From: Thiotrichaceae bacterium
GTDB taxonomy: Bacteria; Pseudomonadota; Gammaproteobacteria; Beggiatoales; Beggiatoaceae
DNA length: 64,000 bases
NCBI GenBank assembly: GCA_029939505.1
Contig: JAOZSV010000002.1
Location: forward strand, 1-64,000
Reading direction: 5' to 3'
The notes below the pieces were generated by a model, which was given only the letters and a program-made list of their open reading frames with translations, did not search any database and was not told where the DNA came from. The translations under genes and the position numbers were made by a program. Positions 26,503-35,873 of the stretch are shown piece after piece; the first letter of the stretch is position 1, and each line of letters opens with the position of its first letter.

Positions 26503-27435
26503 ATGAAACACGCATTTGTTTTTCCAGGGCAAGGCTCTCAATCCGTCGGCATGTTAGCGGATTTAAGCGCGACTTATCCCATTATCAAACACACCTTTGA
26601 GGAAGCTTCCGAGATATTAGGCTATGATTTATGGAATTTGAGCCAAGAAGGGCCAGAGAAAACCTTAAATCAAACCGACAAAACTCAACCCGCACTACTT
26701 GCTGGCGGTGTAAGTACATGGCGCGTATGGCAAGAGCAAGGGGGTAGCGCTCCAGTCTTTATGGCAGGACACAGTTTTGGCGAATACAGTGCTTTAGTCT
26801 GTGCAGGCGCATTAGAATTTAAAGATGCTGCCAGCTTGGCACAAGATCGAGGTCGTTTTATGCAAGCGGCGGTGCCGGAAGGCGAAGGCGCAATGGCGGC
26901 TATCTTAGGTTTAACAGATGAAAAAATGATTGACATTTGTGCAGAAGTAGCCCAAAATCAAGTTGTTTCAGCCGTCAATTTTAATGCCCCTGGTCAAATT
27001 GTCATTGCGGGACATACTGCCGCTGTCAAACGGGCGATAGAACAGGCAAAAGCGGCGAAAGCGAAACGCGCTATCTTGTTGCAAGTCAGTGTACCTGCCC
27101 ATAGCCGCTTAATGCAGCCCGCCGCTGAAAAAATGGCAGAGCGTCTTACTGCTGTTACCATAACCACGCCGACAATTCCCGTGATTCATAATGTTGATGT
27201 TTCCGTCAAAACGGAACCTGCTGATATTCGTACTGCCCTGACAGCACAACTCTATAACCCCGTGCGCTGGGTAGAAACAATTGAAAAAATCGTCGCCGAA
27301 GGCGTGACGATGTTGTTTGAATGTGGCCCTAAAAAAGTGTTAACCGGCTTAAATAAACGTATTGCTCGCACTGCGACCGCAAAACCAATAATGGATACTA
27401 AGACATTAGAACAAGCCTTGGAGGCCCTCGCATGA
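26503..27435 (+). CDS. fabD: Malonyl-CoA:ACP transacylase
   Basis: Moves malonyl from CoA to ACP. The start MKHAFVFPGQGSQSVGML and the nucleophile motif GHSFGEYSAL near residue 90 (usually GHSLGE) are diagnostic. Further motifs are the NFNAPGQIVIAGH block, the catalytic His in VSVPAHSRLM, and NPVRWVETIEKI near the C-terminus. The length is 310 aa. Its stop overlaps the fabG start by 4 nt (ATGA), so they are translationally coupled. The gene has slightly more GC-rich codons than the accessory genes, as expected for core metabolism. Confidence 0.97.
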   Translation: MKHAFVFPGQGSQSVGMLADLSATYPIIKHTFEEASEILGYDLWNLSQEGPEKTLNQTDKTQPALLAGGVSTWRVWQEQGGSAPVFMAGHSFGEYSALVCAGALEFKDAASLAQDRGRFMQAAVPEGEGAMAAILGLTDEKMIDICAEVAQNQVVSAVNFNAPGQIVIAGHTAAVKRAIEQAKAAKAKRAILLQVSVPAHSRLMQPAAEKMAERLTAVTITTPTIPVIHNVDVSVKTEPADIRTALTAQLYNPVRWVETIEKIVAEGVTMLFECGPKKVLTGLNKRIARTATAKPIMDTKTLEQALEALA

Positions 27436-28175
27436 ATTTGGATTTAAACGGCGAAATTGCCCTCGTTACAGGCGCAAGTCGCGGCATTGGTCAAAGGATT
27501 GCGTTAGCTCTAGGACAAGCAGGTGCGCTCGTCATTGGTACAGCGACAACCGAAACGGGTGCAGAGCATATCACACAATCTTTGAACGAACAAGGCCTCA
27601 AAGGAAAGGGAAAAGTGCTTGATATAAGCAGTCTCGACTCCATTGAAACCTTGGTAGCCAGTTTAGCAGCGGAAATGCCAAGCATATTAGTTAATAATGC
27701 GGGAATTACCCGTGATACGCTATTGATGCGAATGAGTGATGATAACTGGAATAATGTCATTAATGCGAATTTAACAGGGGTTTATCGCTTAACTAAAGCC
27801 TGTCTCCGTAAAATGATGAAAGCACGACATGGGCGTATAATCACAATAACTAGCCTTGTCGGGTTGACAGGCAATGTCGGACAAACGAATTATACCGCTG
27901 CAAAAGCAGGTACAATAGCCTTTAGCAAATCATTAGCTAAAGAAGTGGGTAGTCGTGGGATTACTGTTAATACGGTAGCCCCCGGCTTTATTGAAACTGA
28001 TATGACGCGCCGCTTGTCTGAAGAACAACGTACTGCCATTTTGCAACAAATCCCACTAAACCGTGCAGGTTTGCCAAGTGATGTCGCAAATGCAGTGGTA
28101 TTTTTAGCTTCAAAAGCGGCTGATTATATAACCGGTGAAACATTACATGTCAATGGTGGCATGTATATGTCGTAA
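27432..28175 (+). CDS. fabG: 3-oxoacyl-ACP reductase
   Basis: NADPH-dependent short-chain dehydrogenase that reduces 3-oxoacyl-ACP. The cofactor motif TGASRGIGQRIA lies at about residues 14-25, NNAG (LVNNAGITRD) near 85, the catalytic Ser in ITITSLVGLTGN and the YxxxK in YTAAKAG near 152. The end VNTVAPGFIETDMTRRL ... ADYITGETLHVNGGMYM is the FabG C-terminus. The 247-aa length is normal. It lies between fabD (overlap) and acpP (27-nt gap). Confidence 0.97.
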   Translation: MNLDLNGEIALVTGASRGIGQRIALALGQAGALVIGTATTETGAEHITQSLNEQGLKGKGKVLDISSLDSIETLVASLAAEMPSILVNNAGITRDTLLMRMSDDNWNNVINANLTGVYRLTKACLRKMMKARHGRIITITSLVGLTGNVGQTNYTAAKAGTIAFSKSLAKEVGSRGITVNTVAPGFIETDMTRRLSEEQRTAILQQIPLNRAGLPSDVANAVVFLASKAADYITGETLHVNGGMYMS

Positions 28176-28202
28176 ACAAACTGAAAAGAGGGAAAATTTA
28201 TT

Positions 28203-28442
28203 ATGAGTATAATTGAGGAACGTGTCAAGAAAATAGTCGTTGAGCAGTTGGGAGTCAAAGAAAATGAGGTCAGTAATGAATCCTCCTTTGTTGACGATCT
28301 TGGTGCAGATTCTCTTGATACCGTAGAATTGGTGATGGCACTTGAAGAAGAATTTGGGTGTGAAATTCCCGATGAAGAGGCCGAAAAAATCCAAACCGTA
28401 CAACAAGCGATTGATTATATTGAAGAGACCGAAAAAAAATAA
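28203..28442 (+). CDS. acpP: Acyl carrier protein
   Basis: Carries growing acyl chains on a 4'-phosphopantetheine arm. The attachment motif [18 protein letters not shown] is complete, with Ser at about position 38. The sequence is very acidic over four helices and is 79 aa long. An AGAGGGAAAATTT ribosome-binding region precedes ATG 28203. It has the standard position between fabG and fabF. As usual for ACP, expression is expected to exceed that of its neighbours, but no internal promoter could be identified. Confidence 0.98.
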   Translation: MSIIEERVKKIVVEQLGVKENEVSNESSFVDDLGADSLDTVELVMALEEEFGCEIPDEEAEKIQTVQQAIDYIEETEKK

Positions 28443-28601
28443 CCATTTAATCGGAATTATAAAGGGCCACGTTGCTTAATTGGTTTTTATACTCGTTCAG
28501 AAACATCAACCTCTGATATTTTGGAAACATCAAATATCTTATGGCTAAAATGTGCAGAACAACCGTGAGGTGACGTGGGCCTGTTAGGGTGTGCAATTCA
28601 A

Positions 28602-29840
28602 GTGACTAAAAGACGTGTTGTTATTACAGGGCTCGGTGCGGTTTCTCCAGTCGGCTTAACGGTCAAAGACAGTTGGGAAACCGTATTGGCAGGAAAAAGC
28701 GGAATTGCGACAATTACCAATTTCGATACAGAAGGCTTTTCTGTCCAATTTGCAGGACAAATTAAAGACTTTGATGTTAAGCAATACTTGTCCATTAAAG
28801 AAGCAAGAAAAATGGATATCTTCATCCATTACGGCATTGCTGCTGGGACACAAGCCATTGAAGATGCCAACCTAGAAATTACAGAAGCCAATGCAGAACG
28901 AATCGGGGTAGCAATCGGTTCCGGTATCGGCGGACTCCCTGGCATTGAAAAAGGCCATAATGCTTATCTGAAAGGCGGGGCGCGAAAGATTTCGCCTTTT
29001 TTTGTACCGAGTAATATTATTAATATGATAGCGGGCAACCTATCAGTCAAGTATGGTTTAAAAGGTCCCAATTATGCCATCGTCACCGCCTGTTCAACAG
29101 GAACACATAACATTGGAAATGCAGCCCGTTTAATTGAATATGGGGACGCAGAGGTGATGATTGCCGGTGGTGCTGAAATGGCCAGTTCAGAAATGGGTAT
29201 AGGTGGGTTTTCTGCTTCCCGCGCCTTATCCACCCGCAACGATTCTCCGGAAACCGCTAGTCGTCCTTGGGATAAAGAACGTGATGGTTTTGTTCTTAGC
29301 GACGGAGCAGGCGTATTGGTACTCGAAGAATATGAATATGCAAAGCAGCGCGGCGCACATATTTATGCAGAATTGCTGGGTTCCGGAATGAGTGGTGATG
29401 CTTACCACATGACTTTACCGCCTGCAGACGGCGAAGGAGCACGACGCTGTATGTTAAATGCTTTGCGTAATGCCCAATTAAATCCAGAAGAAGTCGATTA
29501 CATCAACGCGCATGGCACATCAACGCCAGCTGGTGACAAAGCGGAAACATTGGCTATTAAAAAAGTATTTGGTGAACAAAAATTAGCTGTCAGTTCGACT
29601 AAATCCATGACGGGACATTTGTTAGGGGCGGCAGGTGGCTTAGAGGCGATATTTTGTGTGTTAAGTATTCGTGATCAAGTCGCACCACCAACCATTAATC
29701 TATTTAACCTTGAACCTGAATGTGAGGGTTTAGACTATGTACCCCATCAGGCGAAAAAAATGAAGATAGAGGTCGCATTATCAAATTCATTTGGATTTGG
29801 CGGAACGAATGGAACGTTAGTATTTAAACGTCTAAAATAG
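28602..29840 (+). CDS. fabF: Beta-ketoacyl-ACP synthase II
   Basis: Condenses acyl-ACP with malonyl-ACP in the elongation cycle. The motifs are [19 protein letters not shown] at the start, the catalytic Cys in [16 protein letters not shown] near residue 164, the His in [15 protein letters not shown], the second His in [13 protein letters not shown] and the final [16 protein letters not shown]. The ORF track uses GTG 28575, which has a close GAGG. I prefer GTG 28602 because [12 protein letters not shown] matches the family start and gives 412 aa. Both are possible. The fab genes end here, and the usual next gene pabC is replaced by a broken ParA-like gene. Confidence 0.96.
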   Translation: MTKRRVVITGLGAVSPVGLTVKDSWETVLAGKSGIATITNFDTEGFSVQFAGQIKDFDVKQYLSIKEARKMDIFIHYGIAAGTQAIEDANLEITEANAERIGVAIGSGIGGLPGIEKGHNAYLKGGARKISPFFVPSNIINMIAGNLSVKYGLKGPNYAIVTACSTGTHNIGNAARLIEYGDAEVMIAGGAEMASSEMGIGGFSASRALSTRNDSPETASRPWDKERDGFVLSDGAGVLVLEEYEYAKQRGAHIYAELLGSGMSGDAYHMTLPPADGEGARRCMLNALRNAQLNPEEVDYINAHGTSTPAGDKAETLAIKKVFGEQKLAVSSTKSMTGHLLGAAGGLEAIFCVLSIRDQVAPPTINLFNLEPECEGLDYVPHQAKKMKIEVALSNSFGFGGTNGTLVFKRLK

Positions 29841-29847
29841 GTGATTT

Positions 29848-30942
29848 ATGGCTAAAAGAATTGCCTTATTTAATCATAAGGGCGGAGTCAGCAAAACCAC
29901 AACGACCTTTAATTTAGGCTGGATGTTAGCCTTAAAAGGTAAGCGGGTGATTATGGTTGATGCTGATCCGCAATGTAATCTAACTGGGCTTGTTTTAGGT
30001 GAAGAAGAATTTGAGGATTTTTATGAAAATCCAGATAATCACAACCTGAAAAAAAGTCTCATTCCGGCTTTTGAAGCGCAGCCTAAATTAATTGAACCTG
30101 TCAATTGTCAACCTGTCAAAGATAGGGTAAATGGAGGTGATATTGAGGGACTTTTTTTAATACCCGGTCACCTTGATTTATCAGGGTATGAAGTCATGCT
30201 AGGTATGGCCCAAGAATTGTCCGGTTCACTTCAAGCGTTGATGAACCTACCGGGTTCATTTTCTTACCTATTTGAGAAAACAGCTAAAAAATACAACGCG
30301 GATTATATTTTGATTGATATGAGTCCCAGTTTGAATTCAGTCAACCAAAATTTATTAATGACCAGTGATTATTTTTTCTTGCCAACTGCCCCAGATTATT
30401 TTTCGGTTATGGCACTCAAATCTCTAACAACTATATTACCGCGGTGGGCGGATTGGACTAACAGGGCTAAAAATTTTCCCGTTCTAAGAGAAGCCACTTA
30501 TCCATTTCCATTCGAGGCTAAAGTTTTTTCTTTAAAAAAACTTTAGCCTCGAAAAGTGATTCCTAAATTTTTGGGAACTGTGATTCAAAAATATCGTGTG
30601 CGAGATGAGAAACCCTCAAGGGGTTTTCAAGAATGGATTGTTCAAATCAACCGGATTGTGTCGAGTAGCTTGTTTCCGGCGTTAAAAGAAAAAAAGATGA
30701 CTCTTTCCCAAGAAAAATATACAAATGTTTTGGGGAATAGCTCTTATGAGCTTGCTCATTTTTCAGATTTTAATACGTTAGTTGCTTTATCACAAACTCA
30801 TCAAACGCCTATCTTTGCGCTTTCTGAAGAGCAAATGGCTCAGACAGGTGTTGTCTTAGAAAATTTCAAAAAAAGTCGTGATAAATTTAGGGAAGTATTT
30901 TCAGGGCTTGCTGATTCGATAATTAACTTAACGACTGACTAA
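29848..30942 (+). pseudogene. ParA-family ATPase gene interrupted by a family B palindrome
   Basis: The first part has the deviant Walker A NHKGGVSKTTTTFNLGW (about residues 9-25), VDADPQCNLTG and LIDMSPSLNSVNQNLLMTSDYFF. It then reads into a family B palindrome at 30511-30553, whose TTTAGCCTC gives an in-frame TAG at 30544. The same frame resumes at codon 30547 and continues as IPKFLGTVIQKYRVRDEKPSRGFQEWI..., the expected C-terminal half, to TAA 30942. So the insertion kept the frame but added a stop. Either the gene is dead or it gives a truncated protein (232 aa) and a possible reinitiated C-terminal piece at GTG 30556. It lies 7 nt after fabF and overlaps the HEPN-like pseudogene (TAATG). 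Confidence 0.88.
30511..30553. repeat. Family B palindrome inside the ParA-like gene
   Basis: Arms TTCGAGGCTAAAGTTTTTT / AAAAAACTTTAGCCTCGAA around CTTTA. It supplies the in-frame TAG at 30544-30546. The flanking codons (TATCCATTTCCA before, GTGATTCCTAAATTT after) are both in the original ParA frame. Confidence 0.93.
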
Positions 30943-31287
30943 TGCAAACAGCAATTGAATAATTTCGTGACAATATTGCTCACGTTAGGAACCTTGCAAC
31001 TATATACACTAGTTTGGTTGCTACTCGTACATCAGCATTAGATTTATCTGATATTCTGAGAGCAGAAATGGTTTTGGCTGTGAGTGCCTTAGATAATTTT
31101 ATTCATCATTTGGCACGTAAAAGAACAACTGGATTTGATTATTGATAGACGCAATAAAATTGCACACGAAGCGGATAATATTCCTCATCTGCCTAGCGCA
31201 AGATGGCCTATCACAGTCACATTAGCTGATGAAGCTGTCAACTTTATAGAAAAACTGGCAGAAGCAATTTATAAAATCGTGACATAA
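30942..31287 (+). pseudogene. Degraded RiboL-PSP-HEPN-like gene
   Basis: ATG overlaps the ParA-like stop (TAATG). The frame reads MQTAIE, a stop, then FRDNIAHVRNLATIYTSL and LDLSDILRAEMVLAVSALDNFIHH. It breaks at about 31125-31145 with a frameshift and loss of the middle region, and continues in another frame as LDLIIDRRNKIAHEADNIP and RWPITVTLADEAVNFIEKL to TAA 31287. RNKIAH is an Rx4H HEPN ribonuclease motif. The N-terminal ALD(N)FIH helix and C-terminal DRRNKIAHEAD...RWPI resemble RiboL-PSP-HEPN proteins as I remember them. At least one nonsense codon, one deletion and one frameshift make it a pseudogene. The pairing with the ParA-like ATPase suggests a former two-gene toxin or defence unit (inference). 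Confidence 0.75.
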
Positions 31288-31290
31288 ATT

Positions 31291-32349
31291 ATGTTAAGAA
31301 CCCTATTTCTCCTCTTTTTATTATTTATCACCACAGTCAGTTGTGGTGGCTATTGGATTTATAAATACCACCTGACTGCACCGTTACCTCTCTATGAGAA
31401 TTTACATTATACCGTACAACCCAATGCGACTTTACGTCAGGTTGCTATTGATTTAATGGAAAAAGAGGTATTCAACTATCCCACAGCAGTCGCTTGGTTT
31501 TCCTTAGCGCGTTGGCAAAAAAGGGCTCATTTGATAAAAGCGGGTGAATATATTATCCCAAAGACGACAACTCCACAACAATTACTAGATATTCTGATTA
31601 CAGGTAAAACCATACAGCATAGCTTAACTATCCCTGAAGGGTGGAATTTTCGGCAACTGATGGCAGCAGTACGCAAACATCCTAAATTAGTACAAACACT
31701 TGGCCTTATTGATAATAAGGCTATCATGGCAAAACTGGGTTGGTCAGCTCAACACCCTGAAGGGCGTTTTTTTCCAGATACCTATTTATTTCCAACGGGT
31801 ATGACGGATGCTGAATTTTTACAACGCGCCTATAACATGATGAAAAAAGAGTTGAAAGCGACATGGGAAAAACGGGATGATAATTTGCCATTGAAAACGG
31901 CTTATAAGGCGTTGATACTGGCTTCCATTATTCAAAAGGAAACCGCCATCCTTGAAGAAAGCCCGATCATAGCGGGCGTTTTTGTGCGACGCTTAAAAAA
32001 AAAGATGCCTTTGCAAACTGATCCGACTGTGATTTACGCGCTAGGTGAAGATTATGATGGGAAAATTCGTCAACGAGATTTAAAAGTAAACAGCCCTTAT
32101 AATACTTATATCAAAAAAGGTTTGCCTCCAACTCCTATTGCGATGCCAGGACGCACTGCCCTATCGGCTGCTGTTAATCCTGCTGATGGTGATGCGTTAT
32201 TTTTCGTTGCAAAAGGGGGGGGGCGCCACTACTTTTCAGCCACCTATAAAGAACATGCTTGTGCAGTCATTAAATATCAACTCAAGGTTAATTCAAGGCG
32301 TTATCATAGAGAGTGTAATAAATATCCAAACTGCGCCGCTTGTCGTTAA
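31291..32349 (+). CDS. mltG: Endolytic transglycosylase MltG
   Basis: Cleaves nascent glycan strands and terminates their elongation at the inner membrane. It has an N-terminal membrane anchor (LRTLFLLFLLFITTVSCGGYWIY), a LysM-like region with LHYTVQPNATLRQVAIDLM, then the YceG domain with HPEGRFFPDTYLF, the catalytic Glu in LASIIQKETA, FVRRLKKKMPLQTDPTVIYALG and the NSPYNTYIKKGLPPTPIAMPG motif. The length is 352 aa. It keeps its place at the end of the fab cluster. The tmk and holB genes that normally follow are not here. Confidence 0.95.
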   Translation: MLRTLFLLFLLFITTVSCGGYWIYKYHLTAPLPLYENLHYTVQPNATLRQVAIDLMEKEVFNYPTAVAWFSLARWQKRAHLIKAGEYIIPKTTTPQQLLDILITGKTIQHSLTIPEGWNFRQLMAAVRKHPKLVQTLGLIDNKAIMAKLGWSAQHPEGRFFPDTYLFPTGMTDAEFLQRAYNMMKKELKATWEKRDDNLPLKTAYKALILASIIQKETAILEESPIIAGVFVRRLKKKMPLQTDPTVIYALGEDYDGKIRQRDLKVNSPYNTYIKKGLPPTPIAMPGRTALSAAVNPADGDALFFVAKGGGRHYFSATYKEHACAVIKYQLKVNSRRYHRECNKYPNCAACR

Positions 32350-32490
32350 ATAATGATGAATTAATTATGAATGGTGAATTTCTCCAATGGTGAATTATGA
32401 ATGGTGAATTATTCAATTCATTCATCATTTACCATTAAACATTTACCATTCACCATTAAACATTCACCATTCACCATTAAATTCATTCAC
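32350..32490. repeat. Heptamer-type repeat array (ATGGTGA / TCACCAT)
   Basis: Left half: repeated (A)ATGGTGAATTATGAATGG units. Right half: the inverse, ATTCACCATT(CACCATT)AAACATT units. Together they form a long imperfect inverted repeat of 7-mer-based sequence between mltG and the next gene. The TTG start of the next gene lies in the last CACCATT unit. Confidence 0.8.
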
Positions 32491-32492
32491 CA

Positions 32493-33065
32493 TTGATTAA
32501 AAGAATAGGTATAAGTGGTAGCCATCGCACAGGGAAAACAACGCTTGCTAAAAAGATTTCCACTGATAAGGGAATACCTTTTGTTCAAACCAGTACAAGC
32601 CACGTTTTTAAACAACACGGTTTACATCCTGCGGCACCAATGGATTTTAAAACTCGTCTTTGGATTCAGCACCATGTCATAGAATCTGCTATTACCGTTT
32701 GGCAGGCTGAAACAGGTTCCTTTGTGACTGACAGAACCCCCATAGATTTTATGGCTTATACGCTTGCTGATATTCAAGGGAATACTCAAGTGGATTTTGC
32801 TCAATTAGAAGCCTATTTTGCACGGTGTTTTGAGGTGACGCATCAATTTTTTACGACGCTTGCCGTGCTTCAACCCGCTATTCCCCTGGTTTTTGAGGAG
32901 GGCAAAGCGGCATTGAATCAAGCATATATAGAACATCTCAATACGCTTGTGATAGGTTTATGTCATGATGAACGGCTCAAATGCCCTTCAATCGTTATTA
33001 AACGCGATGTGATTAGTCTTGAAGATCGGATAAGGGGTGTCTTATTAAGTGAATACATTCTATAG
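32493..33065 (+). CDS. P-loop NTPase, NadR/AAA_28-like kinase
   Basis: 190 aa. The P-loop GISGSHRTGKTTLAKKI lies near residues 6-22, and a likely second motif GSFVTDRTPIDFMAYTLAD (about residues 75-93) resembles the substrate/Mg segment of deoxynucleoside- or NMN-kinase-like AAA_28 proteins. It is not thymidylate kinase, which would be expected after mltG: the P-loop and DRTPIDFMAY differ. The start is TTG 32493, lying within a heptamer repeat with no obvious ribosome-binding site, so the N-terminus may have been rebuilt by repeat insertion. The substrate is unknown. Confidence 0.7.
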   Translation: MIKRIGISGSHRTGKTTLAKKISTDKGIPFVQTSTSHVFKQHGLHPAAPMDFKTRLWIQHHVIESAITVWQAETGSFVTDRTPIDFMAYTLADIQGNTQVDFAQLEAYFARCFEVTHQFFTTLAVLQPAIPLVFEEGKAALNQAYIEHLNTLVIGLCHDERLKCPSIVIKRDVISLEDRIRGVLLSEYIL

Positions 33066-33367
33066 ATTTTCAGAAAAATCATTTCATCAATTGAAGCATT
33101 TTTAATTTCACGCCAAGACGCTAAGGAACGTGCATGAAATACACCATGTTGAATCAGACCTGTCAGGTCTAGTTCAGGTCTAGTTCAGGTCTAGTTGTCG
33201 ATATTATTTCATTTTCGAGGTTTTCTTTTCAAAAAACGAAAACCTCGAAACGTTCCTAAGAAGAAAATTGAACCGCTTTGCGCCTTTGCGTAAGCAACAC
33301 TTAGTAAAAATCATTATCTGAATCACTATAAGTTCAAAGAACTTGAGCCAAGAATGTACCCAATTGA
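33066..33367. repeat. Spacer with triple CAGGTCTAGTT repeat and nested family B
   Basis: A CGCCAAGACGCTAAGGAACG end (about 33111) is matched by an inverted-type end AACGTTCCTAAG ... GCGCCTTTGCG (about 33249-33290). Between them are three tandem CAGGTCTAGTT units (33163-33197) and a family B copy at 33214-33249 (TTCGAGGTTTTC / GAAAACCTCGAA). No gene. Confidence 0.7.
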
Positions 33368-34120
33368 CTATTGAATGTGCTTCTTATGTTTTTTCTTTAT
33401 TTTTCTGAATGAACCATTCATGTAAATTTTTCTTAAACCCTGATTAAAATCTATCAGTTTCTGCTGTGCATTAGTCGTTTTTTTGGAAATCGCCACATAA
33501 ATCTTATTCATAGCAAGAACGGGCTTAATGAATTCTATCTTTTTACTGATGCCTGGGTTCTTCTCTTCCAGAATTTTCAGACGATATTTACCTACGGCTT
33601 GACTGTCAGCCACCAGATCAATTTCTTCGTTGAGGAGTTTTACCAAACCTTCATCCAAACTATCAACCTCAACTTTATCAAGATCATCGGCAGAATCAAA
33701 ATTCTTACTCGTTGCATAGCCTTTAACAACGCCAATTTTATAATTCTTGATATCTGTTAATTCTTTAAATGAAATATCTACATCTTTTCTCTTAAAAAAT
33801 CCTGTACGAGCCTGTGCAATCGGTGCAGAAAAATAATATAATTCTGCTCTCTCACGGGTGTGATATGCACCCAGCAACGCATCATAATACCCTTCTTGCG
33901 TATCCTCAACCGCTTTTATCCAAGGCATAAACTTAATTTCAACTTCATAACCTTGAATTTCTAAAGCGGCTTTGACGATTTCAGAAACCCAACCTTGTTC
34001 TGGCAAATCTTCACCATAATAGGGTGGAAAATCAACTGTCACAAAAGTGAACCTTTTTCCTGCAAAACACGTTGCGGAGTAGAATAGGGTAACAATTAAT
34101 AAAAAAACAATTTTTTTCAT
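33368..34120 (-). CDS. Periplasmic solute-binding protein, SBP_bac_3 type
   Basis: 250 aa with signal peptide KKIVFLLIVTLFYSATCFA. The mature part starts FTFVTVDFPPYYGEDLPEQGWVSEIVKAAL and has the two-lobed PBPb layout: FMPWIKAVEDTQEGYYDALLGAY, FKRKDVDISFKELTDIKNYKIGVVKGYATS, then LNEEIDLVADSQAVGKYRL. It is similar to amino-acid ABC transporter binding proteins. No permease or ATPase is adjacent, so it may serve a transporter encoded elsewhere or act as a stand-alone sensor-type receptor. The ligand cannot be told from the sequence. Its minus-strand neighbour is the VWA lipoprotein, but the spacing (about 90 bp upstream) does not prove an operon. Confidence 0.85.
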   Translation of the reverse strand: MKKIVFLLIVTLFYSATCFAGKRFTFVTVDFPPYYGEDLPEQGWVSEIVKAALEIQGYEVEIKFMPWIKAVEDTQEGYYDALLGAYHTRERAELYYFSAPIAQARTGFFKRKDVDISFKELTDIKNYKIGVVKGYATSKNFDSADDLDKVEVDSLDEGLVKLLNEEIDLVADSQAVGKYRLKILEEKNPGISKKIEFIKPVLAMNKIYVAISKKTTNAQQKLIDFNQGLRKIYMNGSFRKIKKKHKKHIQ

Positions 34121-34211
34121 TTTGACTCACCAAAATTTAATTGTGTTATTTTAAGCCGATAAATATTTTTTTTCAATGGCCAATTTTTAAATTAAATGTT
34201 CGAGATTAAAA

Positions 34212-35837
34212 TCAGGGAATATCTTTCAGAGACTGACTCAAATTAACTAATTTAATAAATTCGCCACGATAGCCAAACGGATCATAACCACGCGCACCAC
34301 GCGCTAAACTTAAAATCTCATCATAAGAAAATTTATCAAGGTACTGACCACCCCGTAGTTGTTGAGCAAAGGCAGCAACAGCGGCGGAAAAACGAAAACG
34401 CTCGCTTGTATTTCTCACTATGTCTTGCCGCTTTAAAACGCTTTCTAGTAATTTGCTCGTATTACTGTCAGGTGCTTTGTAACGTAGGCGCAAAAATGCC
34501 AACTCAGAACTCAGTCTATCCGAAGTGGTCGTTTGTCCATAGCGCATATTTTCTAAGCGTTCCCCACCACTGCCAACTAAGGCGATTTCATAGAGGGCAG
34601 TTACAGTGTGCCCCGCGCCAATTTCGCCAGCATCTATTTTGTCATTGCTAAAATCTTCACGTCTTAATAAGCGATTTTCGTAGCCAATTAGGCGATATTC
34701 TGCCACTGTAGCAGGATTAAATTCAATCTGAATTTTAACATCTTTGGCAATGATTTGGAGAGTTGAGGACATTTCATCAACGAGCACTTTTTGTGCCTCA
34801 TAAAGTGTGTCAATATAGGCATAGTTACCATTACCCGCGTCGGCAAGCTGTTCCATCATAAGTTCGTTATAATTACCCGTACCAAAACCGAGTGTCGTTA
34901 AAGAAATCCCTGTTTTGCGTTTTTCCTCAATGAGATTTTTAAGTGTTTCAAAATTAACAGAGCCGACATTAAAATCACCATCTGTTGCTAATAATATCCG
35001 ATTAATGCCCTCTTTGATGAAAGCCTGTTCAGCGGTGGCATAAGCTAATTGTATCCCCGCACTGCCGTGAGTAGAACCCCCAGCCGTCAGACGATCTAAG
35101 GCCGCGTTAATTGTAGCAACTTGATTGCCAGGTGTCGGCTTTAACACTAAACCTGCTGCGCCCGCATAGACAACCAATGAAACTTTGTCCTTTTTACTCA
35201 ATTGTTGACTGAGCAGTTTCAGAGCAGTTTTGAGTAAATCTAATTTATCAGGGCTTTGCATGGAACCTGACACATCGACTAAAAATACTAAATTGGCAGG
35301 AGGTAATTTATCTTTTGGAATGTCATACCCTTTAAAACCAATATGTAGCAAGTGAGTTTTTTTATTCCAAGGAGTTGGTGCTATTTCGGTGATGACTTTA
35401 AAGGGCGGATCAAGACTATCTGGTAATGGATAATCGTAGCTAAAATAGTTAATCATCTCTTCAACACGCACAGCATCATGCGGCGGCAACTGCCCACTAT
35501 TCAATATGCGTCGCACATTGGCATAAGCGCCCGTATCGACATCAATACTAAAAGTTGAGATGGGATGTTCACTCACATTTTTTATGGGATTATCTTTAAA
35601 ATGAGCGTAGTTTTCACGATCAGTTGGTTTACTTGGTGGACGTATAAATCCTTCCACAAGGGGAACTGCCATGCCAGGTGAAACCATAATATGATCTGCA
35701 AATTCTTCTTGTATCATTGCAGGAATTTCCATAGAGGCTATTTCTGCATTGGCTGGCATTACTGACTTATCAGTTTGACTACAAGCACTTAATAATAAAC
35801 CACTCAAGAATAATATAATAAATCTCTTTTTGAACAT
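34212..35837 (-). CDS. VWA-domain lipoprotein, YfbK-like
   Basis: 541 aa from ATG 35837 (MFKKRFIILFLSGLLLSACSQ), a lipoprotein signal with the lipobox LSAC; the ORF-track start 12 codons upstream is less likely. The N-terminal YfbK_N-type region has FSIDVDTGAYANVRRILNSG, PPHDAVRVEEMINYFSYDYPLP and APTPWNKKTHLLHIGFKGYD. The VWA domain has a MIDAS motif VFLVDVSGSMQSPDKL and ATDGDFNVG. The C-terminal DUF3520-type part ends FRFSAAVAAFAQQLRGGQYL. MIDAS residues DxSxS are intact, so metal-dependent ligand binding is likely. Gene neighbours do not reveal its partner. Confidence 0.92.
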   Translation of the reverse strand: MFKKRFIILFLSGLLLSACSQTDKSVMPANAEIASMEIPAMIQEEFADHIMVSPGMAVPLVEGFIRPPSKPTDRENYAHFKDNPIKNVSEHPISTFSIDVDTGAYANVRRILNSGQLPPHDAVRVEEMINYFSYDYPLPDSLDPPFKVITEIAPTPWNKKTHLLHIGFKGYDIPKDKLPPANLVFLVDVSGSMQSPDKLDLLKTALKLLSQQLSKKDKVSLVVYAGAAGLVLKPTPGNQVATINAALDRLTAGGSTHGSAGIQLAYATAEQAFIKEGINRILLATDGDFNVGSVNFETLKNLIEEKRKTGISLTTLGFGTGNYNELMMEQLADAGNGNYAYIDTLYEAQKVLVDEMSSTLQIIAKDVKIQIEFNPATVAEYRLIGYENRLLRREDFSNDKIDAGEIGAGHTVTALYEIALVGSGGERLENMRYGQTTTSDRLSSELAFLRLRYKAPDSNTSKLLESVLKRQDIVRNTSERFRFSAAVAAFAQQLRGGQYLDKFSYDEILSLARGARGYDPFGYRGEFIKLVNLSQSLKDIP

Positions 35838-35873
35838 TGCTAATCTCTTATTTGAATATGATTTTTTTTGCAT

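Noticed and set aside
32493-33065. Thymidylate kinase (tmk), expected after mltG
   Set aside because: The P-loop context GISGSHRTGKTT and the DRTPIDFMAY segment do not match Tmk, which has FEGxxGxGKST and DRY motifs.
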